A stretch of DNA of 64,000 nt, taken from positions 1 through 64,000 of the forward strand of contig NZ_LFYT02000013.1 of NCBI RefSeq assembly GCF_001270065.2, written 5' to 3'. A model generated the notes under the pieces. That model was not told the origin of the DNA. It saw nothing but the letters and a program-made list of their open reading frames with translations, and did not search any database. Each line of letters starts with the position of its first letter. Position 1 is the stretch's first letter. Shown here in pieces: positions 19,521 through 27,538 of this stretch. The translations under genes and the position numbers were made by a program. This DNA comes from Limnohabitans planktonicus II-D5 (GTDB lineage Bacteria; Pseudomonadota; Gammaproteobacteria; Burkholderiales; Burkholderiaceae_C).

Positions 19521-20714
19521 ATGAAAGAATTCACGGTCACAAACTGGATTGAGCTTGGTATCGCAGTTACTGAATCCTCATCTGGAGACTCAATAAATAT
19601 TATTAGCGGAACATACCCAACAATTCCAATAAAAGAAAATATTAATGTAATTTTTCCAAGTGATTTTTCAGTGAAAGTTGGATTTTTACCTTTACAGATT
19701 GGCCTGACGGAAAATTATCAATGCAGCTCTATTAATATTAACAACACTAGAATTCACAACATCAATCAAGACCCCTCCATTATTAAGGGCTGGTATATAT
19801 ATAGAAAAGAATTACCTTTTGAGGTCCACACAGCAGACATTGCCTCTTTTATTCATCCAAATGGATCAATTATTGTGGCATTAGGCAACAATAAGCAAGG
19901 CTTCGAGATAGGCCCAGACAATACCGGTGCAGACAAGCAGCTCCCGAAAGGCGTTGTAGAAATAAGAATCCCATTCACGGAAGATATTTCTCTAGATGCA
20001 CAATACAACTTGGACTCAGAAAGCATTTATAGTCAATACAGAAGCCAGACAGAAAATGAAAAAATCAATGCTTTCGAAAATCAAAACAATGCACCAATAA
20101 TTAATTTAAATGATTTTGAATATCGCGCCCTATGGGCATTAAATTCATTTATTATCATTTATGGAGGCATGACAAGCAAACAGAAAAAAGTCTCTGGATA
20201 CTCAACAGCTGAATTTCGTGATGGCTTGATTTCTTCAAAATTCAATGATCCGATAAATGCAAAATTCAGATCACAAAGCTATATCGACAGCTATTCAGGA
20301 TCTCATGAAATTGATTTCACAAAAATTCAACATAAATTATTTTCAAAAAATACATTTTCATTAAACAATTACATTGAAGGATACATGCACAAATTAAACT
20401 ATGCGCAGGCAACCATATTGATGGACCAACGCATCGAAGAAATTAGCAAAGACAGCAAGAATAAATATGAAAAAATTGAGTCTTTAAAAATTTCCAAAAA
20501 ATACAAACAGCATCTATTGGAAATAATTATCGCTAGAAACTCACTTTTACACAGGGGTTCGCTGTCAATTCAAAAAAATATCGACGCCTTTAAATTCGCA
20601 AAGAAAAATTATCCTAATCTGGTCGAATTAAGTGAATTCGAAATTTTTGCAATAAAACGTCCGTGGTATTGGTTTGAGGCATTTCAAAAGTTTAACTGCA
20701 TTGACACAAATTAA
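19521..20714 (+). CDS. AT-rich HEPN-like protein linked to the restriction operon
   Basis: 397 residues, no signal peptide. The C-terminal helical region ends with EIIIARNSLLHRGSL, where Arg339 and His344 form the Rx4H motif of HEPN ribonuclease domains, most like Apea-type HEPN proteins. The N-terminal 200 residues are of unknown fold and may be a sensor. Two 60-base lines I counted were about 38% and 23% GC, against a GC-rich background, so the gene is probably foreign. It starts 12 bases after hsdR. A role as an RNA-cleaving defence effector is inferred from the motif and the location. Confidence 0.65.
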   Translation: MKEFTVTNWIELGIAVTESSSGDSINIISGTYPTIPIKENINVIFPSDFSVKVGFLPLQIGLTENYQCSSININNTRIHNINQDPSIIKGWYIYRKELPFEVHTADIASFIHPNGSIIVALGNNKQGFEIGPDNTGADKQLPKGVVEIRIPFTEDISLDAQYNLDSESIYSQYRSQTENEKINAFENQNNAPIINLNDFEYRALWALNSFIIIYGGMTSKQKKVSGYSTAEFRDGLISSKFNDPINAKFRSQSYIDSYSGSHEIDFTKIQHKLFSKNTFSLNNYIEGYMHKLNYAQATILMDQRIEEISKDSKNKYEKIESLKISKKYKQHLLEIIIARNSLLHRGSLSIQKNIDAFKFAKKNYPNLVELSEFEIFAIKRPWYWFEAFQKFNCIDTN

Positions 20715-20725
20715 AGTTGAATGAG

Positions 20726-20935
20726 TCAATGATTCAACTGCCCCCAAGCCTTTTCCAGCCGATTGATGCTCACCGGCTGTAGGGTGGGCAGTTCTTCCAG
20801 TAGTCAACAGAACTCAAGCATGCGGGCGTCTTGCGCACCTTTGGGTTGGGCCACCAAGCTCCAGTAGCGTTGCTCTTGAGGTTTCAGCTTGGTCAGGCGC
20901 TAGGAGTCGCGGGCGGGGTCGGCGCGGTATTTATC
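20726..20935 (-). pseudogene. Decayed partial duplicate of the hrpA 3' end
   Basis: This stretch aligns along its whole length with 21788-22024, the 3' end of hrpA on the same strand, starting at the stop codon (tcaatgattcaactgcccc versus tcaatggttcaactgcccc). It has scattered substitutions and a 27-base deletion that removes exactly one copy plus spacer of an 11-base direct repeat (gcgcagctctt) present in the intact copy. The match stops abruptly at ggtatttatc. It encodes nothing functional. The two copies bracket the higBA-like module, as expected after an insertion at or duplication of the hrpA end. Confidence 0.92.
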
Positions 20936-20942
20936 TGGGGCA

Positions 20943-21290
20943 TCACAACAACGCATCCAACCCTTTGCGGTCCAGCAAGTTCAGCAACTTGAGCGATGGG
21001 CCGCTGGGGTGCTTTTCACCGATCTCCCATTTGCGCACGGTAGAGGCGCTGGTGTTGAGCACCGTCGCCATCACTGTCTGACTCAAATTGTGCTGCTCGC
21101 GCAGAGCGCGGATTTGGGCGCTGTCATAAGGCGCAATCGGCTCCATGCACAGCGCGTCGAGCTTTTGCATCTTGCGCTTGTCGATGAATCCCAAACGCTC
21201 CAAGTCGGCTGCTGTTTCATAAACCGTTTCCAACACACGGCTGGCAGCTTGGGGTTTGGCCTTGGTCTGTGTTTTCGGTTTAGTGCTCAT
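20943..21290 (-). CDS. HigA-like antitoxin, helix-turn-helix
   Basis: 115 residues from the start at 21290 (MSTKPK), which overlaps the end of the toxin gene by 11 bases. A Lys/Gln/Ala-rich lead is followed by a C-terminal Cro/C1-type helix-turn-helix (QIRALREQHNLSQTVMATVL, then STVRKWEIGEKHPSG) like HigA/NadS antitoxins. It would neutralise the upstream-encoded toxin and repress the shared promoter. A longer in-frame start exists inside the toxin gene but is less likely. Confidence 0.88.
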   Translation of the reverse strand: MSTKPKTQTKAKPQAASRVLETVYETAADLERLGFIDKRKMQKLDALCMEPIAPYDSAQIRALREQHNLSQTVMATVLNTSASTVRKWEIGEKHPSGPSLKLLNLLDRKGLDALL

Positions 21291-21657
21291 GGCAAATTTC
21301 CTGTAATGAACCGTCTTGTACCGCGACTTCAAGCTGACGCCCGGTCAAGTCCAGCAGTTGTTTGGCCAGCCACTGCAAAGCTTCCAGCTCGGTACGGGAA
21401 ACATTGGACTTTTCGTTCTTTTCAAATCCGAACACAAAAAACCAACGGCTGGCCCTGCGCGTGGCCACCAAAGTGCGGGCGCCCCCACGCTTGCCACGAC
21501 CGGGCAAGGCAACACGCTTCTTGAGCACATCGCCACCCAGATCGGCATCCACCAGTCCGCCGACCATCTCGCTCACGGCCAAGCACAAAGCGTCATCCGT
21601 CAGATCGGTTTTACGCATCCACTTGGCAAATTGACGGGTTTTGAAGACGCGGCGCAT
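21280..21657 (-). CDS. HigB/RelE-like toxin
   Basis: 125 residues. The sequence (MRRVFKTRQFAKWMRK, GARTLVATRRASRWFFVFGFEKNEKSNVS) fits the compact RelE/HigB ribonuclease toxins encoded ahead of an HTH antitoxin. Basic residues and the FGFEKNEK segment are typical of the active-site side. In this family ribosome-dependent mRNA cleavage is the usual activity. The toxin-first order with an overlapping antitoxin gene supports a higBA-type module. It has its own promoter and operator just upstream and is bracketed by two copies of the hrpA 3' end. Confidence 0.88.
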   Translation of the reverse strand: MRRVFKTRQFAKWMRKTDLTDDALCLAVSEMVGGLVDADLGGDVLKKRVALPGRGKRGGARTLVATRRASRWFFVFGFEKNEKSNVSRTELEALQWLAKQLLDLTGRQLEVAVQDGSLQEICHEH

Positions 21658-21664
21658 GCATCAA

Positions 21665-21693
21665 AGTATGCCACTTAGTGACATATTATTCAA
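21665..21693 (-). promoter_or_regulatory. Promoter and operator of the higBA-like module
   Basis: Read on the minus strand: a -35 box TTGAAT (21693-21688), a 17-base spacer and a -10 box CATACT (21670-21665), close to the toxin ATG at 21657. Within the spacer and reaching the -10 lies the near-palindrome TGCCACTTAGTGACA (21669-21683, one mismatch), well placed as an HigA-type operator for autorepression. Confidence 0.65.
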
Positions 21694-21787
21694 CCTGGTT
21701 AAAAAACATTAGCCTGAACCCCATTGTCTGAATGACAACAGCGATGTCTTTTTGACAACGACTAAATGCTCAACTGAGCAAAAATTC

Positions 21788-24700
21788 TCAATGGTTCAAC
21801 TGCCCCCAAGCCTTCTCCAGCCGCTTGATGCTGACGGGCTGCGGGGTGCGCAGCTCTTGCGCGAAGAAGCTCACGCGCAGCTCTTCCAGTAGCCAGCGGA
21901 ACTCCAGCATGCGGGCGTCTTGGGCGCCTTTGCGTTCGGCCACCAGGCGCCAGTAGCGTTGTTCTTGCGGTTTCAGCTCGGTCAGGCGCTGGGCGTCGCG
22001 GGCGGGGTCGGCGCGGTATTTATCGAGGCGCAGGGTGATGGCCTTGAGGTAGCGGGCATAGTGCTGCAGTTGCGGCCACGGGGTGGCGGACATGAAGTTT
22101 TTGGGCATCAGGCGTTGCAGTTGCTGGGTGCAGTCTGCCGTCGCATCGGGGGCGTTTTTGGTGTCTTTGATCTTGCGGGTGGCCGCGCCAAACTCCAGCA
22201 AGATGCTGCCCGCCAGCCGAGCCACTTCGTTGGCGATCAGGGTCAAGCGGCCCCGGCCTTCTTCGATGCGGCGCTTGAAGGTGATTTCGTCGTTGGGCAG
22301 CGGGCCCTGCAAGAAGGCGCGGTCCAGGGCCACGTCGATGATCTGGGTTTTCAGCTCGTCGGCCGTGCCCAGCGGCATGTAGGCCACGGCCATTTTTTGC
22401 AGGTCAGGGATGTTTTTCTCAAGGTACTTGAGCGCGTCTTTGATCTGCAGCGCAAACAGGCGGCGCAGGCCCGCGCGGTTTTTGCTGGCGGCCACGTCGG
22501 GCTCGTCAAACACCTCGATGGTCACGGCGTCTTGCACGTCCACCAGCGCGGGGAAGCCAATCAAGGTCTGGCCGCCTTTGCTGATTTCCATCAGCTCGGG
22601 GAGTTCGCCGAAGGTCCAGGCGGTGTAGCGCTGGGGGGCCAGGGGCTTGGGCGCGGCGGCAGGTTTGGCCGTTGCGGGTGCGCGTTGGCTGGATTGCCGC
22701 GCTTCGCTCGCAATGACGGAAGAAGAGCTTGCAGTGGCGGGAGACGGGCTTACGTTGTTTTGAGTGACGCTCGCACTGACGGAGGACACTTTCAACTGCG
22801 CCAGCGCCTGGAACGCACCCCGCGCTTTGGCACCCAGCTCGCCTTTGAGCGCACCCAGGTTGCGGCCCATACCCAGCTGGCGGCCGTGTTCGTCCACCAC
22901 CAACAGGTTCATGAACAAATGCGGGCTGAGCATGTCGTGTTTGAAGTCGGTGCGCTTCACATCCAAGCTGGTTTCATCGCGCACTTTCTTGAGCAGCACG
23001 TCGGTGAGCGATCCAGCACCAAACAGCTCGGGCACCGACAACTCGGCGGCCAAGCGTGTGGCCGATTCGGGCAGTGGCACAAAGCGGCTGCGCGGGCGCT
23101 GGGGCAGGCTTTTGAGCAGGGCCTGGATCTTGTCTTTGAGCAAGCCGGGCACCAGCCATTCACAGCGGTCTTCACTCACTTGGTTGAGCACAAACAGCGG
23201 CACCGTGACCGTCACGCCATCGCGGGCGTCGCCCGGTTGGTGCAAATACACCGCCGTGCAATCGGTGCCGCCCAATCGAATCTGTTTGGGGAAAGCCTGC
23301 GTGGTGATGCCTGCGGCTTCGTGGCGCATCAGCTCTTCGCGGGTCAGCAGCAACAGGCGCGGCTGCTTGGCGCTCTCATGGCGGTACCAGTCTTCCAGCA
23401 AGCGGCCGCTGCACACATCGGGCGGGATCTGCTGGTCGTAAAAAGCGTAGATCAGCTCGTCATCCACCAGCACGTCTTGGCGACGCGACTTGTGTTCCAG
23501 CTCTTCGACCTTGGCGATCATCTTGTGGTTGGCGGCCAAAAACGGCAGCTTGGTTTCCCACTGGTCACCCACCAAGGCTTCGCGGATGAAGATGTCGCGT
23601 GCGCCGTGCAGGTCCACCCGGCTGTAGGCCGTGCGCCGCCCGCTGTAGACCACCAGGCCATAGAGCGTGGCGCGTTCCAGCGCAACCACTTCGGCCGACT
23701 TCTTTTCCCAATGCGGGTCGAGGACTTGTTTGCGCAGCAGGTGCGCACCAACTTGCTCCAGCCACTGCGGCTCGATGGCGGCAATGCCCCGGCCAAACAG
23801 GCGCGTGGTCTCGACCAGCTCTGCCACCACGATCCAGCGGCCCGGTTTTTTGCTCAGGTGTGCACCGGGGTGTTTGTGAAACTTGATGCCGCGTGCGCCC
23901 AGATAGGCCTCTTCGTCTTCGAGTTTGTAGCCCACGTTGCCCAGCAGGCCCGCCAGCATGGACAGGTGCAACTGCTCATACGTGGCAGGCTGCGTGTTGA
24001 TGCGCCACTTGTGTTCGGCCACCACGGTGAGCAGTTGGGTGTGCGTGTCGCGCCACTCGCGCACACGGCGGATGTTGATGAAGTTTTGGCGCAGCAGCTG
24101 CTCGTATTGGCGGTTGCTGAGTTTGTGGGTCGGCTGGGTGGTGCGCACCCCGTCATCGCGAGGAGCGGAGCGACGCGGCGATCCAGCCTGAATACCACTG
24201 GATTGCCGTGCTTCGCTCGCCATGACGGAGGGTCTGTCATCGCGAGGTACGAAGCGATCCATGGTTTTCTGACCGCTTTGCATGCTCGCGCTTGAGTTGA
24301 CGGCAGAGCGGGCATGGGGCTCACCACCCCGAGCGTCGTGAATCCATTTCCACAGCTTGAGGTAGCCGGTGAACTCGCTTTTGTCGTCGTCAAACTTGGC
24401 GTGTTGTTGGTCGGCCTGGGCTTGCAAGTCCATGGGGCGGTCACGCACGTCTTGCACGCTCATGGCACTGGCGATCACCAGCACTTCGTCCAAGGCGTTG
24501 CGGCCACGGGCCTCCAAAATCATGCGGCCCACGCGGGGGTCGAGCGGCAAGCGGGCAAGCTCTTGGCCGATGGGGGTGAGTTCGTTGTCGTCATCCACCG
24601 CGCCCAGCTCGGCCAGCAGTTGGTAGCCGTCGGTGATGGCGCGTTTGGACGGCGCTTCGATGAACGGGAAGTCTTCCACCACGCCCAGGTGCAGGCTCTT

Positions 24701-25870
24701 CATGCGCAAGATCACGCCCGCCAAGGATGACCGCAAAATTTCCGGGTCAGTAAAGCGCGGGCGGCCGGCAAAGTCTTTGTCGTCGTACAGGCGAATGCAA
24801 ATGCCGTTGGCCACACGGCCGCAGCGGCCGGCTCGCTGGTTGGCCGCGGCCTGGCTGATGGGCTCGACCATCAGCTGCTCAACCTTGCTGCGCAGGCTGT
24901 AGCGCTTGACCCGGGCGGTGCCGGCGTCGATCACATAACGGATGCCGGGCACCGTCAAAGAAGTCTCAGCCACGTTGGTGGCCAGCACGATGCGGCGGCC
25001 GATGGACGCTTCAAAAATCTGGTCTTGCTCGGCCTGCGACAGGCGGGCAAACAAAGGCAAAACCTCGGCACCACGCGTGAGCGGCTGGTGCGACAGGTGT
25101 TTGCGCAGGTGGTCGGCGGCTTCGCGGATCTCGCGCTCGCCCGGCAAAAAAATCAGGATGTCACCCCCTGCCCCGCCTTGCCAGAGTTCGTCCACACCGT
25201 CGGCCATGGCCTCGTTCAAGCCGTAGTCACGCGACTCTTCAAACGGGCGGTAGCGCTGCTCGACTGGAAAAGTGCGGCCGGACACCATGATGACCGGGGC
25301 AGGACCGTTGCGAGACGCAAAGTGCTTGGCAAAGCGGTCGGCGTCAATCGTGGCCGAAGTCACCACGATTTTGAGGTCCGGGCGTCGCGGCAAGATCTGA
25401 CGCAGGTAACCCAGCAAGAAGTCGATGTTCAGGCTGCGTTCATGCGCCTCGTCGATGATGATGGTGTCGTAGGCCTGCAGCAGCGGGTCGGTCTGGGTTT
25501 CAGCCAACAAGATGCCGTCGGTCATGAGCTTGACCGAGGCGTTTTTGGAGAGTCGATCCTGAAACCGCACCTTGAAACCCACCACCTCACCCAGCGGGGT
25601 CTTCAATTCCTCGGCAATCCGCTTGGCCACCGAGCTGGCCGCAATGCGCCGGGGCTGGGTGTGGCCGATCATCCGGGCCCGCTCGCCCGGTTTGGCGTTG
25701 AGCTTGCCGCGCCCCAGCATCAGCGCGATTTTGGGCAGCTGCGTGGTCTTGCCCGAGCCGGTTTCACCGCAGACGATGATGACCTGATGCTGGTCCATGG
25801 CGGCCATGATTTCGTCACGGCGGGCCGAGACGGGCAGGCCTTCGGGGAAGTCGATTTGGAGTTCAGACAT
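21788..25870 (-). CDS. hrpA: ATP-dependent RNA helicase HrpA
   Basis: A large DEAH-box RNA helicase of 1360 residues, about the size of E. coli HrpA, which acts in mRNA processing and ribosome rescue. Motifs include Walker A GETGSGKTT, DEAH in IIIDEAHERS, SAT in VVTSATID, and AANQRAGRCGR of motif VI. After the helicase core, OB and C-terminal HrpA domains follow. Two tracts are foreign to the family: residues about 535-573 and about 1051-1062 are encoded by in-frame palindromic repeats (peptides SVMASEARQSS and SVIASEARQSS). The 3' end exists a second time, degraded, at 20726-20935. Confidence 0.96.
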   Translation of the reverse strand: MSELQIDFPEGLPVSARRDEIMAAMDQHQVIIVCGETGSGKTTQLPKIALMLGRGKLNAKPGERARMIGHTQPRRIAASSVAKRIAEELKTPLGEVVGFKVRFQDRLSKNASVKLMTDGILLAETQTDPLLQAYDTIIIDEAHERSLNIDFLLGYLRQILPRRPDLKIVVTSATIDADRFAKHFASRNGPAPVIMVSGRTFPVEQRYRPFEESRDYGLNEAMADGVDELWQGGAGGDILIFLPGEREIREAADHLRKHLSHQPLTRGAEVLPLFARLSQAEQDQIFEASIGRRIVLATNVAETSLTVPGIRYVIDAGTARVKRYSLRSKVEQLMVEPISQAAANQRAGRCGRVANGICIRLYDDKDFAGRPRFTDPEILRSSLAGVILRMKSLHLGVVEDFPFIEAPSKRAITDGYQLLAELGAVDDDNELTPIGQELARLPLDPRVGRMILEARGRNALDEVLVIASAMSVQDVRDRPMDLQAQADQQHAKFDDDKSEFTGYLKLWKWIHDARGGEPHARSAVNSSASMQSGQKTMDRFVPRDDRPSVMASEARQSSGIQAGSPRRSAPRDDGVRTTQPTHKLSNRQYEQLLRQNFINIRRVREWRDTHTQLLTVVAEHKWRINTQPATYEQLHLSMLAGLLGNVGYKLEDEEAYLGARGIKFHKHPGAHLSKKPGRWIVVAELVETTRLFGRGIAAIEPQWLEQVGAHLLRKQVLDPHWEKKSAEVVALERATLYGLVVYSGRRTAYSRVDLHGARDIFIREALVGDQWETKLPFLAANHKMIAKVEELEHKSRRQDVLVDDELIYAFYDQQIPPDVCSGRLLEDWYRHESAKQPRLLLLTREELMRHEAAGITTQAFPKQIRLGGTDCTAVYLHQPGDARDGVTVTVPLFVLNQVSEDRCEWLVPGLLKDKIQALLKSLPQRPRSRFVPLPESATRLAAELSVPELFGAGSLTDVLLKKVRDETSLDVKRTDFKHDMLSPHLFMNLLVVDEHGRQLGMGRNLGALKGELGAKARGAFQALAQLKVSSVSASVTQNNVSPSPATASSSSVIASEARQSSQRAPATAKPAAAPKPLAPQRYTAWTFGELPELMEISKGGQTLIGFPALVDVQDAVTIEVFDEPDVAASKNRAGLRRLFALQIKDALKYLEKNIPDLQKMAVAYMPLGTADELKTQIIDVALDRAFLQGPLPNDEITFKRRIEEGRGRLTLIANEVARLAGSILLEFGAATRKIKDTKNAPDATADCTQQLQRLMPKNFMSATPWPQLQHYARYLKAITLRLDKYRADPARDAQRLTELKPQEQRYWRLVAERKGAQDARMLEFRWLLEELRVSFFAQELRTPQPVSIKRLEKAWGQLNH
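22689..22719. repeat. CGTCAT-family palindromic half-element inside hrpA
   Basis: The stretch ctggattgccgcgcttcgct followed by cgcaatgacgg matches one arm of the repeat found intergenically at 40749-40837. It is in frame in hrpA and encodes SVIASEARQSS in a Ser/Ala/Pro-rich linker between conserved domains, so the insertion is tolerated. Confidence 0.85.
24151..24264. repeat. CGTCAT-family palindromic elements inside hrpA
   Basis: A complete inverted pair (24151-24229: cgtcatcgcgaggagcgg ... cttcgctcgccatgacgg) followed by a second half copy (24236-24264, gtcatcgcgaggtacgaagc). All are in frame and translated on the minus strand as part of a roughly 40-residue insertion in HrpA carrying SVMASEARQSS. 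The flanking helicase sequence (WKWIHDARGG before, NRQYEQLLRQNF after) continues normally. Confidence 0.88.
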
Positions 25871-25908
25871 GGGTCAAATGAAAGGGTAATGGCACGAACA
25901 AGCAGCGC

Positions 25909-26418
25909 TTACAAAGTACGACCCAAAGGCAGATACAGAGTCATGGGTTTGTCGGCATAGGGCGTGAAGCCGTAATGCAGGTAAAAATTTTGGGCAGCTG
26001 TGTCTTTGGCGTCCACCAGCATGGCAAAGGCCGCCACATGCTGGCGCGCTTGCAGGCACCGCTGCACCGCCAAGCCCACCAGCACCTGGCCCAGGCCCTG
26101 CCCACGAAAGCGCAGGTCCACCGCCAAGCGCCCCAGCCTGAAGCAGGGCACGGGGTATGCGGGCAAGGTTTTGCGGGTGTCGGCAGGTTGCTCGGCGTAG
26201 GCCACATGGGCTGCGCTCAGGCTGTAGTAGCCGAGGATGGTTTGCGGGACATCGCTGTCCACCAGCACGCGCACCGTGCTGATGCCTTTTTTCTGGTGCT
26301 GCGCGGCCAGTCGGTGCAGGTAGTCGTTCAGCGGCGGCACGCCGCAGTCAAAAGATGAACGGTCGTGGCGCTGGGCTTCGAGCAGTTGCTCTTCAAGCAC
26401 GCTTGACCTTTGCCGCAT
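25909..26418 (-). CDS. GNAT-family toxin, TacT-like
   Basis: About 169 residues from the ATG at 26418, chosen because it overlaps the antitoxin end by 26 bases as is common in these pairs. The N-terminal FDCGVPPLNDYL and the acetyl-CoA-binding stretch RFRGQGLGQVLVGLA are hallmarks of TacT/AtaT-type acetyltransferase toxins, which acetylate aminoacyl-tRNA and stop translation. The C-terminal NFYLHYGFTPY is the usual GNAT end. It pairs with the DUF1778 antitoxin encoded upstream on the same strand. hrpA begins 38 bases downstream on that strand. Confidence 0.9.
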   Translation of the reverse strand: MRQRSSVLEEQLLEAQRHDRSSFDCGVPPLNDYLHRLAAQHQKKGISTVRVLVDSDVPQTILGYYSLSAAHVAYAEQPADTRKTLPAYPVPCFRLGRLAVDLRFRGQGLGQVLVGLAVQRCLQARQHVAAFAMLVDAKDTAAQNFYLHYGFTPYADKPMTLYLPLGRTL

Positions 26419-26665
26419 CGGCAAGCGCGTCCTGCAAGGCGGCATTGGGCGCGAAATCGCCATTCAGTGCGGCCGCAAAGGCCTGAAAATCGCGGTCACT
26501 CAAGGTGATGCGCGATTCGCGCTCCAGCAACTCCAGCGCCTTGTCTTTGGCTGCCGCCCGCATGAAGGCCGACATGGTCGTGCCCATGAGCGCAGCTGCA
26601 CGCGAGACCACGTCTTTTTCAGCGGCGTCCATTTTCAGGTCCAGTCGGGCAGCAGAAGCGGTCAT
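26393..26665 (-). CDS. DUF1778 ribbon-helix-helix antitoxin, TacA-like
   Basis: 90 residues with the DUF1778 pattern: a beta strand and helices (ARLDLKMDAAEKDVVSRAAAL, then TMSAFMRAAAKDKALELLE) forming a ribbon-helix-helix DNA-binding domain, and a C-terminal toxin-binding tail (LSDRDFQAFAAALN). It would bind the GNAT toxin and repress the operon. An inverted repeat at 26713-26729 upstream of its start is a possible operator. Confidence 0.92.
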   Translation of the reverse strand: MTASAARLDLKMDAAEKDVVSRAAALMGTTMSAFMRAAAKDKALELLERESRITLSDRDFQAFAAALNGDFAPNAALQDALADAAKVKRA

Positions 26666-26712
26666 GGTGCGGTCCTTTGAAGCGGGGTGTGAAGGTCTCG
26701 TGGGTCAATGGG

Positions 26713-26729
26713 TACGGAATTTTACCGTA
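26713..26729. promoter_or_regulatory. Inverted repeat upstream of TacAT-like operon
   Basis: TACGG and CCGTA separated by an AT-rich 7-base centre, 48 bases upstream of the antitoxin start on the minus strand. It is well placed for autorepression by the ribbon-helix-helix antitoxin. Five-base arms are short, so this is tentative. Confidence 0.35.
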
Positions 26730-26770
26730 TGAATTTGTTACCCCAGGGGACATATTTTGTTGTCGAAAAA

Positions 26771-26794
26771 GTTCACGTGAACACGTGCTACACT
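26771..26794 (+). promoter_or_regulatory. Extended -10 promoter with CACGTG operator, vapBC-like
   Basis: A perfect 12-bp palindrome GTTCACGTGAAC (26771-26782) is followed at once by a second CACGTG (26782-26787), which runs into an extended -10 element TGCTACACT (-10 hexamer 26789-26794). The antitoxin ATG is at 26826. Palindromes touching the -10 are typical of autoregulated toxin-antitoxin operons. Confidence 0.55.
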
Positions 26795-26825
26795 GGTTTA
26801 CGTGTTTTTCTAGAAAGAGGTTTTC

Positions 26826-27092
26826 ATGAGCAACATCACCCTATCCATTGACGATAACCTGATTAAGCAAGCTCGTATCAAAGCCATCCAAGAAGGCACA
26901 TCGCTGAGCGCAAAGATGCGCGAACTGCTGTCCTTGTATGTCCGGCAAGACACACCCGCTGCCCCCATCGTGATTCCCAAACTGCCTGTCTCCAAAGCAC
27001 GGGGCGGCCTGCAAGCGGGCATTGACCCGAGCAGTAACCTCTCCATGTATGACGCGATGGACGCGGACATGGTCCTGACTCGGCTGTCATGA
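26826..27092 (+). CDS. VapB-like antitoxin
   Basis: 88 residues with a ribbon-helix-helix-like N-terminus (MSNITLSIDDNLIKQARIKA, then GTSLSAKMRELLSLYV) and a C-terminal tail expected to cover the PIN toxin. AAGAGG (26815-26820) precedes the ATG. It overlaps the toxin gene by four bases (ATGA). It is likely to repress its own promoter through the CACGTG palindromes upstream. Confidence 0.85.
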   Translation: MSNITLSIDDNLIKQARIKAIQEGTSLSAKMRELLSLYVRQDTPAAPIVIPKLPVSKARGGLQAGIDPSSNLSMYDAMDADMVLTRLS

Positions 27093-27526
27093 CGCCTGAT
27101 GTCAACGTGCTGGTGGCCGCTTACCGGCCCGACCACCCGCACCACTTGCCTGCCCGCGCCTGGCTGGACGATGCGGTTGTGCAAGCAGCCAACGGACGCA
27201 CCAGCCTGATGCTGCTGGGCATGGTGATGACAGGTTTGATACGGATCACCACCCACCCCAAAATTTTTCAACAAATAGATCCGCTCCAAGACGTGACAGA
27301 TTTTGTGGACAGCCTGCTCAGCTGCCCCGGCGTGCAATTTCAGCCGCAGAGCGCCACCTGGCCCAACCTCAGGCAAGTCTGTCTGGCACAACAAGCCACA
27401 GGCAACTTGATCACCGACGCTTGGATCGCCGCAACGGTGATGCAATCCGGTGAGACACTCTGCACATTCGATCGGGATTTCTCCCGATTGCTGCCTTCAG
27501 CCCAACTTCTTTTGCTCAAGCCCTGA
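27089..27526 (+). CDS. VapC-like PIN-domain ribonuclease toxin
   Basis: 145 residues. A PIN fold is supported by the N-terminal acidic motif TPDVNVLVAAYRPDHPHH (Asp4), the family phrase LRI-like GLIRITTHPKIF, and C-terminal acids in LITDAWIAATVM and CTFDRDFSRL. The family cleaves RNA using Mg ions. The central acid seen in many VapC proteins is not obvious in the LMLLGMVMTG segment; the VapC subgroup carrying the phrase TxPKIF often looks like this. It is coupled to the antitoxin by a 4-base overlap. Confidence 0.87.
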   Translation: MTPDVNVLVAAYRPDHPHHLPARAWLDDAVVQAANGRTSLMLLGMVMTGLIRITTHPKIFQQIDPLQDVTDFVDSLLSCPGVQFQPQSATWPNLRQVCLAQQATGNLITDAWIAATVMQSGETLCTFDRDFSRLLPSAQLLLLKP

Positions 27527-27538
27527 CACCTCACGCCC

